Below are positions 32,546 to 43,687 of a stretch of DNA of 64,000 nt, piece by piece. The DNA is taken from contig AP026538.1 in the NCBI GenBank assembly GCA_026075535.2, positions 15,756,337 to 15,820,336 of the forward strand, written 5' to 3'. The first letter of the stretch is position 1. Each line of letters opens with the position of its first letter. Origin of the DNA: Tricholoma matsutake. Lineage: Eukaryota; Basidiomycota; Agaricomycetes; Agaricales; Tricholomataceae. The notes under the pieces were generated by a model. That model was not told where the DNA came from. It searched no databases and was given only the letters and a program-made list of their open reading frames with translations. Position numbers and translations under genes: made by a program.

Positions 32546-35500
32546 GTTGACCTTACCCACTTGGCTGCCTACGTCCATCTCAACACATCCGCTCTTTCCG
32601 ACCCTGACTCCCTAATCATCCTCTTAACTATTCCTGACCTTTCCACCCCTGTCCGAACCCTCATTGATTCCGGTTCATCCCACTGCTTTCTTGACTCCTC
32701 TTTTGTGTTGAATAACCAACTCAGCATGGAATTCATTAACCCGATCAGTTTACGACTCTTTGATGGATCTTGCAACTCCACCATAACTCAAGTCGCCCAA
32801 CTTCTGGTCACCTTTCCTACTGGTGAAATGTTCAATCTGTCATTTTATGTAACCTCGCTAGACTCTTCCTGTTCCGCAGTACTTGGTCATAACTGGCTGA
32901 AGCAATACAATCCGTTGATTGACTGGTCTTCAAGCCAAATCACTTTCCGCTCTGCTGATCATAGAGGTTCAGCACCCCAGATGTCTCCTTTGTCCCCGAA
33001 CCTTCTGGTAGAAATCCTTGAATCCTCCACATTTTCCGAACCCCCCATTCCTCCTAAGTTTACACCTCCCGACATCTCTTTCATCAATGCTGCTGCTTAT
33101 GCGCATGCTAGCAAACTCCCTGGGGCAGTAGCCTTCCAGATGACCTTCGCTCCAGAAGGGTTATCTGCCCACTTGACCCAATCCTCAACCCCACCAGATT
33201 TATCTGACATTCCTGCCGAGTATCATGAATTCGCTGATGTCTTTAATAAAGATAAGCCAGACACCCTTCCTCCACATTGTCCTTACGACCTCAAGATAGA
33301 GATGGAGGATAATGCTCCCCCTCCTCTGGGTTGCATGTACTCCCTCTCTCCCTCCAAATTAGAAGCCCTACAAGTCTTCATTGATGAAAATGTCCGCTCA
33401 GGCTTCATCCGTCCTTCTAAGTCTCTGCATGGAGCTCCTATACTTTTCATCAAGAAGAAGGATGGTAGCCTCCGACTTTGTGTCGACTACCGAGGACTCA
33501 ATAGTCTTACGAAGAAAGACCGCTATCCCCTTCCTCTCATTTCCGACCTGCTTGACTCTCCCCAAAAAGCCTGCTTGTTCACCAAGATAGACTTGCGGCA
33601 TGCTTATCACCTACTCTGCATTGTGGATGGTGATGAATGGAAAACTACTTTCTGCACCCGCTACGGATCCTTCGAGTGGTTGGTGGTTCCCTTTGGACTC
33701 ACTAATGCACCCACAGCATTCCAGTGTTTTATGAATGACATCTTCAGTGACATGCTGGATGTTTGTGTCATTGTGTACCTCGACGATATCCTGATCTATT
33801 CAGATGACAAGTCCCAGCATGGGACTCACGTTAAAGAAGTCCTCTGCCGTCTCTGGAAAAATGGACTTTATGCCTCCCCACAGAAATGTGAGTTCCACAA
33901 AGACACCATTGAATATTTAGGTTTCATCCTTTCACCAGATGGACTTCGGATGTCTGAGGATAAAGTCAAAACTGTGCTCAACTGGCCTGAGCCTAGGAAA
34001 GTTAAGGACATCCAATCCTTCTTAGGCTTCTGCAATTTTTACTGCTGTTTCATTAACAGTTATTCAGACATTGTCATCCCACTTACCTGCTTGATGTGGA
34101 AATCCGCACATTGGGACTTCAACAAGAAGTGCTGCGATGCCTTTGAAAGGCTCAAACAAGAATTCACTCAGGCACCCATCTTAACCCAATGGGTACCCAA
34201 CTCACAAATGGTACTCGAAACAGACGCTTCCGACTATGCCCTAGCTGCTATCCTTTTGGTTTACACTGCGGATGGAGAAATCCATCCGGTCGCTTTTCAT
34301 TCCTGCTCCTTCAATCCTGCTGAACTAAATTACGACACACATGACAAGGAACTCTTGGCCATTTTTGAAGCCTTCAAACACTGGAGGCAGTACTTCGAGG
34401 GTTCTGCAAACCCGGTTGATGTGGTCACGGACCACAAAAATCTTGAGTACTTCAGTTGCTCACCCGCCGCCAGGCCCATTGGTCTGAGTACCTTTCCCAG
34501 TTCAATCTCGTCATCCGCTTCTGCCCCGGGAAACTAGGGGCCAAGCCAGATGCACTCACTAGACTTTGGGACATCTACCACAAAGGGGGAAATAGTGACT
34601 TCACCTCTGTAAACCTGACCAACTTCTGACCTGTATTCACACAGGAACAACTCTCCTCTTCCCTCCGTGCCACTTATCTCGCCACACCCATCCTTCAACA
34701 AGCAGTAATCATGGATGTTGAGAAACTCCACAACGACATCTGCACCTCTCTTCCCCTTGACCCTATATCTTCTGTTCATCTCCTGACACCTGTTGACCCC
34801 AACTGGACCATAGATGAGGCAGGACTTCTCTGCCACTTCGACTGGATTTATGTTCTGGACATTGCGGATCTCTGCCTCAAAGTCCTCCAATACAAACATG
34901 ATCATATCCTCTCTGGCCACTTTGGACAAAACAAAACCCAGCAGCTTGTCCACCGGGAATACATCTGGCCAAACCTCCGCACCTTCGTCCAGGAATTCTG
35001 CAAATCCTGTACGACTTGCAAACGATCCAAATTGCCTCGACACAGGCCCTATGGGTTCCTAAAGCAACTTCCGGTTCCAGAACAAACTTGGAATTCCATC
35101 TCCATGGATTTCATTGAACAACTACCCGACTCTGCTGGTCACACTGCTATCCTAGTCATCGTTGACCACCTCACCAAACAGGGCATCTTCATTCCAACTG
35201 TCAATGAAATCACAGCCCAAGAACTAGCCAACCTGTTCATCCTCCACATCTTCTCCAAGCATGGTGTTCCATTGCACGTCACTTGCAACCGGGGATCCAA
35301 GTTCGTCTCTCATTTTTTCCACTCTCTCGGAAAAGCACTCGACATGCGGATCCACTTCACTTCCGGTTATCATCTGCAAGGTGATGGTCAGACAGAATGA
35401 CTTAACCAGACCTTGGAACAGTACCTCCGGATCTTCTGCAACTATCAGCAGGATGACTGGTCTCACCTCTTGCCCTTGGGCAATTTTGCCTCCAACAATG

Positions 35501-36180
35501 CTCCTTCTGCCTCTACAGGCATATCACCTTTCTTTGCCAATAAAGGTTACCACCCGAACATTTCTGTCTTTCCAGAGCGCAACTTAGCTTCACAGTGCGC
35601 CCGCAAATTCGTCGTCGATTTAGACGACCTTCACCAGGAACTTCGGAAACAACTTGCGGCCACTCAAGAACATTATCAAGGTCCTGCGGATAAACATCAG
35701 GCACCTGCACCTGACTTCGACATTGGTGATTTTGCTTATGTCACTGCAGAAAATATCTGCACCACCCGTCCCTCCAAGAAACTCTCCAAAAAGAACCATG
35801 GTCCTTTTGAAATCATCGCCCGCCCGGGAACTCACTCAGTTACCCTGCAGCTCCTGGATCACATGCGGGCGATTCACCCTGTTTTCCATGTCTCTCAACT
35901 AGAGAAACACTCCCCGAACACAATTCCAAATTGAGTACAACCTCCACCTCCTCCGATCACCATTGATGACAAGCTCAAATATGAGATCGCCCAAGTCCTC
36001 GACTCCAAAGTCAACAACCGACATCGCTGCAAGATTCTCTACCTTGTCCAATGGGAAGGTTATCAGGGAACTGACAAAGAGACTTCCTGGCTACCTGTTA
36101 CGGAACTTGACCATGCCCAAGAACTCCTTGCGGATTTTCACACCCACTACCCACAGAAAATCGGACCGTTACCTGCTTAA
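32505..36180 (+). pseudogene. pol: Element C pol polyprotein, nearly continuous
   Basis: The frame is open from protease (LIDSGSSHCFLDSSF, 32660s) through RT ([32 protein letters not shown] with both catalytic Asp) into RNase H. There a 10-bp deletion near 34457 shifts it. Downstream stops are TGA 34627 and TGA 35398 (both CGA in relatives) and TGA near 35932. Integrase (SMDFIEQLPDSAGHTAILVI), GPF motif and chromodomain (CKILYLVQWEGYQGTDKETS) follow, ending at TAA 36178-36180. RT itself appears chemically intact but gag and integrase are broken. Confidence 0.93.
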
Positions 36181-36265
36181 AGATGATTCACGTTACTTAT
36201 TCACTCAGTCTGAACTCAGAACAAACTTTATTGAAAAAAAAGATTTTTTGGATCTGACTGGATCC

Positions 36266-37280
36266 CTACACTACCTCTGCTTCTCCCTCTCCATCTTTGT
36301 CATCCTCTCCTCCGACTTCACCACCTTCCTCCGCTTCTCCACCTTCCCCACCTTCATCCTCCTCTTCCTCACCCTCGCCCTCCTCCACATTGTCTGCCTG
36401 CCTTTTTTCCAAATATCTTTGGAATCCCGCCCAGTCATCTCCAGACTGGCGGATCCCGTGCCTTTCCCGTTGGGACTCTTGTACTGCCTGCTCCACTTCC
36501 TCCTTGTCCTCATCACTCTCCCCCTCGATACTTTTGTCCACCTCCCACTCCGGGTCCATTGCATCCCGGATCTCCTCCATCGACTCCCTCACCGCTGTTG
36601 CCACCTCCCCAAACCCTTTCCTCACCACCTTCACCAGCTGCCATAGCAGCTCCACCACTTCTCTGCTGTTTTCCGGCAGGCCCACTGTTCCCACTCCGGA
36701 CCTCACTTTTCTTACTGTTGGGGCCTCCTGCCCCTCCCACATGACCTCCTCGCACTTGTGCTTAACGCGCATGCAGTTATCGCACATGCATCCCTTCACA
36801 CCCATCCTGAAGCACGAAATTTTTTGATATTGGCACCTAAGCCACTTGTCAGTCCGAAAACATTGAAAGAAAGCCAACTACGCACCTTTTGCAGGGCAAG
36901 GCGGCCTGCACCCGCACCAGACTCGCTGATTCTTCTGACCCCACCCGCGCCCTTGATGTGGCAATCTTCTTCTTCTTTGGGGACTTGCTCCCCTCAGCCT
37001 CGTCCTCCAAACCCACAGCCACAGCCACCTGCTTCTTCTCCACGTGTTTTGCAGCCGAAGCCTCTTTTTTCCACGCCGCTGCCTGGCGCGCCTCCTCTGC
37101 CTTCGCAGCCTCCTCTGATGCCTTTTGTGCCTCCTGCGCCTGACGTTCCTCCTCCCTTGCCACCTCCTCCAATTCTCTCACCTCCCACTCCATCTGTTCT
37201 TTCATCTCCTGCTCCCTCTGTTCGTACTGAGCCTTCATTGTGGCCAATTTCAGTTGAGCGGAGCCTGCTGGGGGGGACAT
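36266..37280 (-). CDS. Antisense accessory protein of C: coiled coil + Zn(II)2Cys6 + acidic tail (spliced, intact)
   Basis: Model: exon 1 37280-36886 (395 nt), intron 36885-36837 (49 bp, GTGCGT...CTGAC...TTAG), exon 2 36836-36266; 321 residues without a stop. Residues 10-95 are a Glu/Lys/Ala/Gln-rich predicted coiled coil, then GSKSPKKKKIA. The cluster Cys 130, 133, 140, 150, 153, 160 (CKRCQYQKISC ... CDNCMRVKHKC) has exact Zn2Cys6 spacing and is split by the intron at the Arg codon between the first two Cys. The C-terminus is Glu/Gly/Asp-rich. Lies between pol and the polypurine tract. A DNA-binding or regulatory role is inferred. Confidence 0.8.
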
Positions 37281-37412
37281 TTTGTATAGGTGATGGAAGA
37301 AGGAAAACAACAAAATTTTTCAACCAATTGCCGCATTCAGGAGTCAACCAACTTCCTCATTTGGACTCGAACCTTCATGTGCCTCGTAGGCTCACCACTA
37401 AGGGGGAAATAC

Positions 37413-38100
37413 TGTCACGATCTGTTCCTTGCCTGCTCGGAACCCGCAACCTTCTGATCTTTTCCGCTTTTCCTAACTCAACTCCTTCTGCCTTCATTCC
37501 AGCCCCCTTGCACTGCCCACACTGCTGTGCACCAGGCCGCCTTGTACAGCAACCACGGCTGCTGCTGTCTAGTTTTGCAAATTCGACTACGGATTCCTGT
37601 GTGGCCTCCGCTAGGCAATTTATCTATGCAGTTGAGACACTGCTGCAGTTTCTGTTTCCGTTCCGCTCTTGTTCCGGACTCTAGTATTTAACCTTAGTTA
37701 GTTTCACTTTGTATTCCTCAGTTTGTATATCGACATAGACTCGACTTTACCCTGTCAATCTAAAACCTCCTTCCACTCCAACTCCTGACCTCTAAGAGTC
37801 TGAACTCCATTCAACTCAACCTCTAGTTCCCCTCTGAAGTTCTAGTCTCATCTGAACTTAACCTAAGTCCCTCCATACTCCTTCCCGCATTTACCTGCAC
37901 TCTCCCGCTCCTATCTCTAAAACCTCTACTCGAAATTAGGACACCAGACAAGGTGAAGGGCACAGCTTCTTACAAGCTGAAGCCAAGTCCTTTTCGTTAC
38001 CCATCCGCATAATCTGCTACAACCCGACAATCTTCCGCTCTCAAACACCTGCTGGGTCCGACCGGATTCTGATGAGCCCTTTTCAGATCAGTTCTTAACA
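37413..38100 (+). repeat. 3' LTR of element C
   Basis: 688 bp. Start-site copy is AGTTTGTATAT (37720-37730), which differs from the 5' LTR at the two bases of an ancestral CG. Confidence 0.94.
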
Positions 38101-38690
38101 CTCGCTCCTGATGCTCCTGATATTTTAATATCATAGTGGAGTAGGGTGTCTGGGCACCTACTCCAGTAGTCATGTGACCACATAGTCAGCAGACAGTCAC
38201 AGATGTACATAGTCACTTGGCCTATTACTATCTGTGCTATGCCATTGCTATAGTGGAGACACCTGGCATGTCTCCAATAGTCACCTCCTCCTTGATAGTT
38301 CCTCCATGATTGACCGTTCCATCAATATTGTACACCATTATTGGTTGCGACAGCTTGTGCATGCTAATACCGTTTCCAGTAATTAAGGATCAATTAATAA
38401 ATAATCCTGTAGCACCGCTATCAAGCAATGCTTCCACATTTACTGCTGCATGTGTGTCCACTGTCTTCAATCCCATAGTCAAGGTGATTTCTGGTTCTAT
38501 CTGTCCAGAGCAAATAAAGAATTTTGGGGTTTTCGGAAATGGCACGTCGGGTGATGTGGTTGGGGTTGTGGGAAGAGGGGGGAAGGGGGGGAGGCCATGG
38601 TTGCTGCTGATGGTGGTGGTTGGGAGTGATGAGCTGGCAAGGTGTGGTGACGCAGCTATGTGCTTTGTCATCACACCCACGGGAATGGTA
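38101..38690 (-). pseudogene. pol: Element E pol, 5' part: protease region
   Basis: On the minus strand: PKTPKFFICSGQIEPEITLT, then VEALLDSGATGLFIN with the DSGA protease active site, then GNGISMHKLSQPIMVYNIDG and GGTIKEEV. After removal of the F solo LTR (38137-38276 plus one ATAG) and element C, the frame reads on as TMILKYQEHQERAVFKVCDL into the part at 30400. One stop follows GLFIN. Upstream Pro/Ser-rich gag tail fades at about 38690. Confidence 0.85.
38137..38276. repeat. Solo LTR of family F
   Basis: 140 bp, TGGAG...CTCCA ends, related to the LTRs of element F at 40675 and 43111. Flanked by ATAG on both sides (38133-38136 and 38277-38280). Formed by recombination between LTRs or loss of the interior. 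Confidence 0.85.
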
Positions 38691-38699
38691 TGTAGTGCA

Positions 38700-39055
38700 G
38701 TAAGAGCACTTACCTACAATGTATACTTAGTCTAATGGTATTATTGTCACTGTATTCTTATGTAATCAACTCAGAGGTCACAGGTTCAATTCTGCCATGC
38801 ATGTTTACTTTTTCTACTATTAACTACTAAGCAAGGCTGCTATTATTCCTATCAGAATCCTATGTTGTCTGATGTCTCTGCATAACCTCCAAATATTCCT
38901 ATGTATTCCTATGGTCGAAAATTCCTGGGAAATTCCAATGTTCCAATTGGATTCTGATTGGACTGCATCAGACTGGACTTGGACTGAACCTGCCATTTCA
39001 TGTCAATTTGGCTGGTAAAAATGACATCGGAATATGTGGGGGAGTGTAAAGACCT
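38700..39055 (+). mobile_element. tRNA-headed SINE-like unit S2
   Basis: A-box-like CTTAGTCTAATGG (38726-38738) and B-box-like GGTTCAATTC (38783-38792). Body has TTCCAATTGGATTCTGATTG-type segments and ends GTGGGGGAGTGTAAAGACC, like S4. Confidence 0.55.
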
Positions 39056-39359
39056 CCACCTTGCTTCAATTTTATTTTTGGACATTTTTCTACAGGCTCC
39101 CTATGCTATGTGTCATGCAAGAGCATTAGTCAATGGCTCTGGTGGAAATGGAAAGGAGGAGTCTATAGTACTTGAACTGATTGACTGTTCTTTAAATGTG
39201 TTATTACTCTGAGAATTAATTTTCTTGCTTCTTTTTCTTTAAGTTCACTCTATGACATTGTAACCATGGTAGCTCAATTGAGAATACAGTAACAAGTACA
39301 TTACATTGGGGACAGGAGTGATTTTTCAAACAATTGGTTTTTTGTTGTCATGAGCACTA

Positions 39360-39785
39360 GCATGGTCTCATGGGAACCTGATAATATATATTACTATGCA
39401 TTATTTTATGTACTACATTGAGAAGCTGAAGCTCTGTTGGCCTTTGGTGAGTGAGTGTAACCTATCTCAATACATCTACTCTCCACCCCTCTTGTATAGA
39501 TCATGGACTGTTCCAAAGTGTTAATTCTACTAAAAGCACCTTTTTATGTTTGTCTATACTGCCACTAATAGGTACTATGAGCTAGCATTGAGTAACAAGG
39601 AGATTAGGTAAGTTGGTGAAAATCCTATCTTGTAGACCGAAGTATTGACTATATTGTTGACTTGTAGGCTATAAATCTAAAGTAAGGGACTATTCTGACT
39701 AATAGGAAGCAAGTTTGGATGATAGGAAAGGGGTGTGACCCATGGTGAGCTAAGTTCTGTTCTGGTGATGGGGAACCCATGCCCC
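39360..39785 (+). repeat. Dispersed repeat R2, copy b
   Basis: Second copy of the repeat at 27900-28331; ends with GATGGGGAACCCAT before unrelated DNA. Confidence 0.55.
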
Positions 39786-40674
39786 TGTGAGCCAGGATCT
39801 CAGTCCCATCCAATTAGACATACATACCTTTCATTTACTTCACCTATAGACCTGAAAAACGAAGAAAGCGAACACTTTTGTGCCACAGATCTCATGCAGC
39901 AAGTAATCTTCCTCCCCACCCCTAGTTCGCTTTTTTGGCTTGTAACAGGCTCTCCCCATCATTTGTAAGGTCTCTATGATGCATTCATAATGTTCATTTA
40001 TGCAGTGGGATGAACAGGAGAGCTGGTGAGTCACTATCTCTCATATCACACTCACACATAGTTTGACATCCACCCACTGGCCCCCTAGTCTCTATACTTT
40101 GTATACCACTCTACATGATACAATTACACCTTTTTTGCTGCACACCTTTGGTCCTGATCCACATGCCAGCTCAGCAGTGGGTACCCTCTCAGTGCCAGTG
40201 GGCATTTGTCAAAGGTTTCAAGATGTAGATTAGGTAGTGCTTGGGTAGTGCTAGCCTAGAAAATGAAAAAATCAATGTTCAACTACAAGTATGCATGCAT
40301 GGACACATCAATGGACACTCCTGAACCCATGAGAACACACTAACAATGTCGGAAGATGGTCAAAAAATGAGATTTAGCAAATTTGGTCAGAATGGATGAG
40401 TTACTGCACAAATGTGATTTTTGACTGCAAGTCTTGGAGCTGTACATAAATTAACACCAGTAAACGCAGCAGAATGCACATTTCGCCTCAGAAAATGGTC
40501 AAAAACTCGATTAGATATGGTACTTTTAAGCTAGGAGAGGTGTTATCAGCAAAAATCTGATTTTTAACTACATGAATTTGAACATTATTGTTATCATACA
40601 TGGATAGACTACTAAGAGCCATGTAATATGCATTAATAATGAGGGAAAATGGTACAATATTGAGCGAGATACAA
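39786..40674. other. AT-rich spacer, no gene supported
   Basis: Contains two similar stretches (GAAGATGGTCAAAAAATGAG near 40352 and GAAAATGGTCAAAAACTCGA near 40492) and ends with ACAA, the left target duplication of element F. Confidence 0.4.
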
Positions 40675-40811
40675 TGGAGTAGGTTGTCTGGGCACCTACT
40701 CCAGTAGTCACATGATCACATAGCCAGTAGCCACCTGCATGTACATAGTCACATCACGCTATCACTATCGCATCCACCACTCTGGTATAGAAGACAGATC
40801 CGCTGTCTCCA
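40675..40811 (+). repeat. 5' LTR of element F
   Basis: 137 bp; about 95% like the 3' LTR by eye, differences mostly transitions. Confidence 0.88.
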
Positions 40812-40993
40812 TCATGGTGATGAGAGCATGATTCGATTCACACCTTTGCTTTGCCATTCTCAGTTTGTTCTCAGCTATCTCTGTTCTTACTTAGTTTCTT
40901 GTCACTTTCATGTTGTCACATTTGTTGCTCTGGTCACCAGCCTTCAGCTGCACTACTAGTCTGTTTTCTGGCCTCATTACTTCATCTACCACC

Positions 40994-42985
40994 ATGCCTG
41001 AACCTAGGAACTCTCAAATTCCCACTCTAAGCACTTTTGCTGAAATTGGACGCTTCTGCAACCCCATAACAACCACATCAACAGCTGTCATATGTAATGC
41101 TTTACTACGGAGTGTTATACAAGAACTACTGGAAAATGCAAGAACCAAGGCCTTTGATGCAGGAAGGAAGGAAGGCTATGACAAAGGAAGATATCTGGCT
41201 AATGAGGATGAAGAAAAAGGATGCGACACTGTGCTTGGAGAAGGGAAAAAGCTAGGTAGAAAAGAAGAGCTCAAGAAAATGAAACATGCAGAGGAACGAG
41301 CATACAAAAATGGGTGGAGAGAAGGCCATGAAGTTAGACTCGATGAAGGGAAGGAAGAATGGGAAGTAACAGGCAAGCTTGTGTATGAGAAAGGGAGAAT
41401 GGACGAATGAGAGGAATGGGAGACAAAACGCGAAAGTGAGGACGTGCAAATGGAGCCAATGTGCACAACTACAGACTCGAGCACCCAGACCATTCCCCCC
41501 TCCACAGCTGATGCCGATATGCAAACGGCAACCTACGATAAGCCACCACAACTACAAGGAAATGCCTGCACCCAAATGACAATGATCCCCACCATCGACT
41601 TTGGCACCCAAGTCATCCCCCATACCACTGAGATGGCCATGCAAACCTTCAACATACACCCCAGCACTCCCCTCGACATGGCTACAGCACCCTCTATGAT
41701 GCCTACACAGCCCCCATCAGCCATGTCGCCACCGCCATCAACGATGCCAACAACATCGACAACCACTACCACCACTCTGTCCCCAGCCCTAAAACAGCCC
41801 CCAACCCCTCAAAAATGACAGCACACACTGCCAGGTCGACCCACAACACGCCAGCCAAGTCTCCAGCCTCTTGCTCTGCATCCTGATTCCTGCTGTGCCA
41901 CTGCCACATCACACCAACAATGGCAACAATCCCTGTTACATCAAGCCCCAAAACGACGACTTGGGTGATGTCTAGCACCCAGACGGCTACCACTACCTCA
42001 GAGACAGACAACTAGCCAGTAAACGACATACAGAGATGGCCCACAGCCCAGCAAATGGCATTATGTGCCTACATGCCTATGTGTTCATTGGAATGTGTTG
42101 TCTGCTCAACAGATGAGTCCTACCATCCCCACCATCCACAACAACCATCCATCCGGCCTCCCACACCTCCCAGTTGCCCCCAGCCTGCCCCCCTTGCCCC
42201 CGTTCTGCCCCATGAGCCCACGATGACACCTCATGCATCCACATGAATAGCCACATCACCAACGCTGTATTTGATGATGACTGTGCTACCCCTGGCTCTG
42301 CCCCATTCAGGACCACAGCCCACAGCTCTGGAATGATGGGACACATCACCAGAACCACCAGAACCACCAGAAAACCCCCAGGCCCTACCCAATCTCTCCT
42401 GCTTATCCAAAACCCTGCATAAACACTCCATCTTGTGATCTTTTGCCACTCCCCGTGTCCCACACATCACCAATGATGCTGTCCACATCTGTGAGCACCC
42501 CCCATTCACCTCCTGCCCCTGTTTCACAGCCCTTACCTCTTGTCTCACCCCCCTTCAGCCCCGTACCACCATGTTCAACACCTGTAGCCACCCATCTTGA
42601 CTGGGCTGAAGATGCCGCGTCAGTGCCAGCCCCACCTGTCATGTATCCACCACCATGGGATCTCTCAGTTCTGAAGATGAGCCATGTGCAGCCATTTGGG
42701 ACCATTCGACGACGGACTCAATGATGACGAGCCCCACCCTGGCTCTTCATACCCTCTCGACATTCTTTTTCACCACCTCATGTTCAACCATCCTGTTCTC
42801 AGCCCTTTGTTACCTGATGTCATCCCTCTGGTATAGGCCCTGGCAAACCCATTGTCACTGTTCCCTTTGGAACTCCTGCACCTGCTCCCACACCTTCAGT
42901 TATGAAGCTCAACTGGGATCAAGACCTTTGTCTTGTTGACTTAAGCTGCACACTTCAAGCTTTAGGATGGACACCACCTTGTTGA
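40994..42985 (+). pseudogene. Element F protein: charged helical N-terminus, Pro/Thr-rich middle, conserved tail
   Basis: Starts MPEPRNSQIPTLSTFAEIGR. Residues about 45-135 are Lys/Glu/Gly-rich (KEGYDKGRYLANEDEEKGCD, KNGWREGHEVRLDEGKEEWE). After a TGA at 41408-41410 (CGA-type change) the same frame encodes a Thr/Pro/Met-rich region. Near the end come THLDWAEDAAS and, after frame changes, SVMKLNWDQDLCLVDLSC and LQALGWTPPC, ending TGA 42983-42985. The tail is shared with element G. I recall DWAEDA and LGW tails in Agaricomycete predicted proteins; function unknown. Confidence 0.7.
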
Positions 42986-43110
42986 GTTTTGCTTTACTTT
43001 ATTTCTATAATCAACCATAGAGTTCACTTGTCTATATTATTGTTACCTATTGTTTCACTTTTTGCTTTTCTGTGGTGACAAGGACATCACCTTTTTTGGA
43101 GGTGGGCAAA

Positions 43111-43247
43111 TGGAGTAGGGTGTCTGGGCACCTACTCCAGTAGTCACATGATCACCTAGCCAGTAGCCACCTGCATGTACATAGTCACATCATGCTATCA
43201 CTATCGCATCCACCACTCTGCTATAGGAGATGGATCCGCTGTCTCCA
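43111..43247 (+). repeat. 3' LTR of element F
   Basis: 137 bp, followed by the target duplication ACAA. Confidence 0.88.
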
Positions 43248-43447
43248 ACAAGCATTTTAAGTCTGGAGGCCCAAATAGGCAATACCTGCATACCCTTGGC
43301 TCATACCCATGCAGGTTTCCAAACCCATGATAATCACTATTAGAGAGGGACAGCATACCCTATTCCACCTCTATTAAGAGGTGATTGGTGCGATTATCAG
43401 GTGCAACAACTTGCAGCTGTCTTGTTGCCAAGCCTTTTTGGTTTGAG

Positions 43448-43687
43448 TTGAGGAAGTGTGACTCAATGTGACAATTTTCTTTTTCATTCAAAATCTGCAT
43501 GTCGGTAATACCCACTGTGTGTGAAGTTCTTTATAGGGCTGAGTCAGACTGACTTCAAAATTTAAGCCTGTCTAAAGACAGAATTAAAACTCCACAGACT
43601 GCTGAGCAGCCATCACTCTTAATGTATCACTTTTGCTGGCAGGTTGGTCAGGTTAAAGGGACAAGTCCTCATACCTCAGACTCGTAA
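43448..43687 (+). repeat. Dispersed repeat R1, copy b
   Basis: 240 bp, second copy of 25104-25342; ends CCTCAGACTCGTAA. Confidence 0.65.

Larger units (their letters stand above)
30406..38100 (+). mobile_element. Ty3/Gypsy chromovirus C, complete but inactive
   Basis: 7695 bp with LTRs of 684 bp (30406-31089) and 688 bp (37413-38100), flanked by CTCGC on both sides (30401-30405 and 38101-38105). Inserted in element E in the opposite orientation; removing C and the F solo LTR restores E's reading frame across the junction. Internal order as in B. The polypurine tract is AAGGGGGAAATAC. Same subfamily as A, close to D. Confidence 0.96.
40675..43247 (+). mobile_element. Small LTR element F (non-autonomous)
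   Basis: 2573 bp. Two 137-bp LTRs (40675-40811 and 43111-43247) with TGGAG...CTCCA ends; target duplication ACAA at 40671-40674 and 43248-43251. Purine-rich TTTTTTGGAGGTGGGCAAA precedes the 3' LTR. One long ORF region but no protease, RT, RNase H or integrase, so it must use enzymes from elsewhere. Confidence 0.88.

Noticed and set aside
36297..36827. Plus-strand Ser-rich frame opposite the antisense gene of C
   Set aside because: It is the complement of the Glu/Asp-rich tail. The minus-strand model has an intron, a zinc cluster and homologues in A, B and D.
39840..40034. Short minus-strand frame (64 codons)
   Set aside because: No motif, no homologue in the window and no splice or start context that sets it apart from chance.
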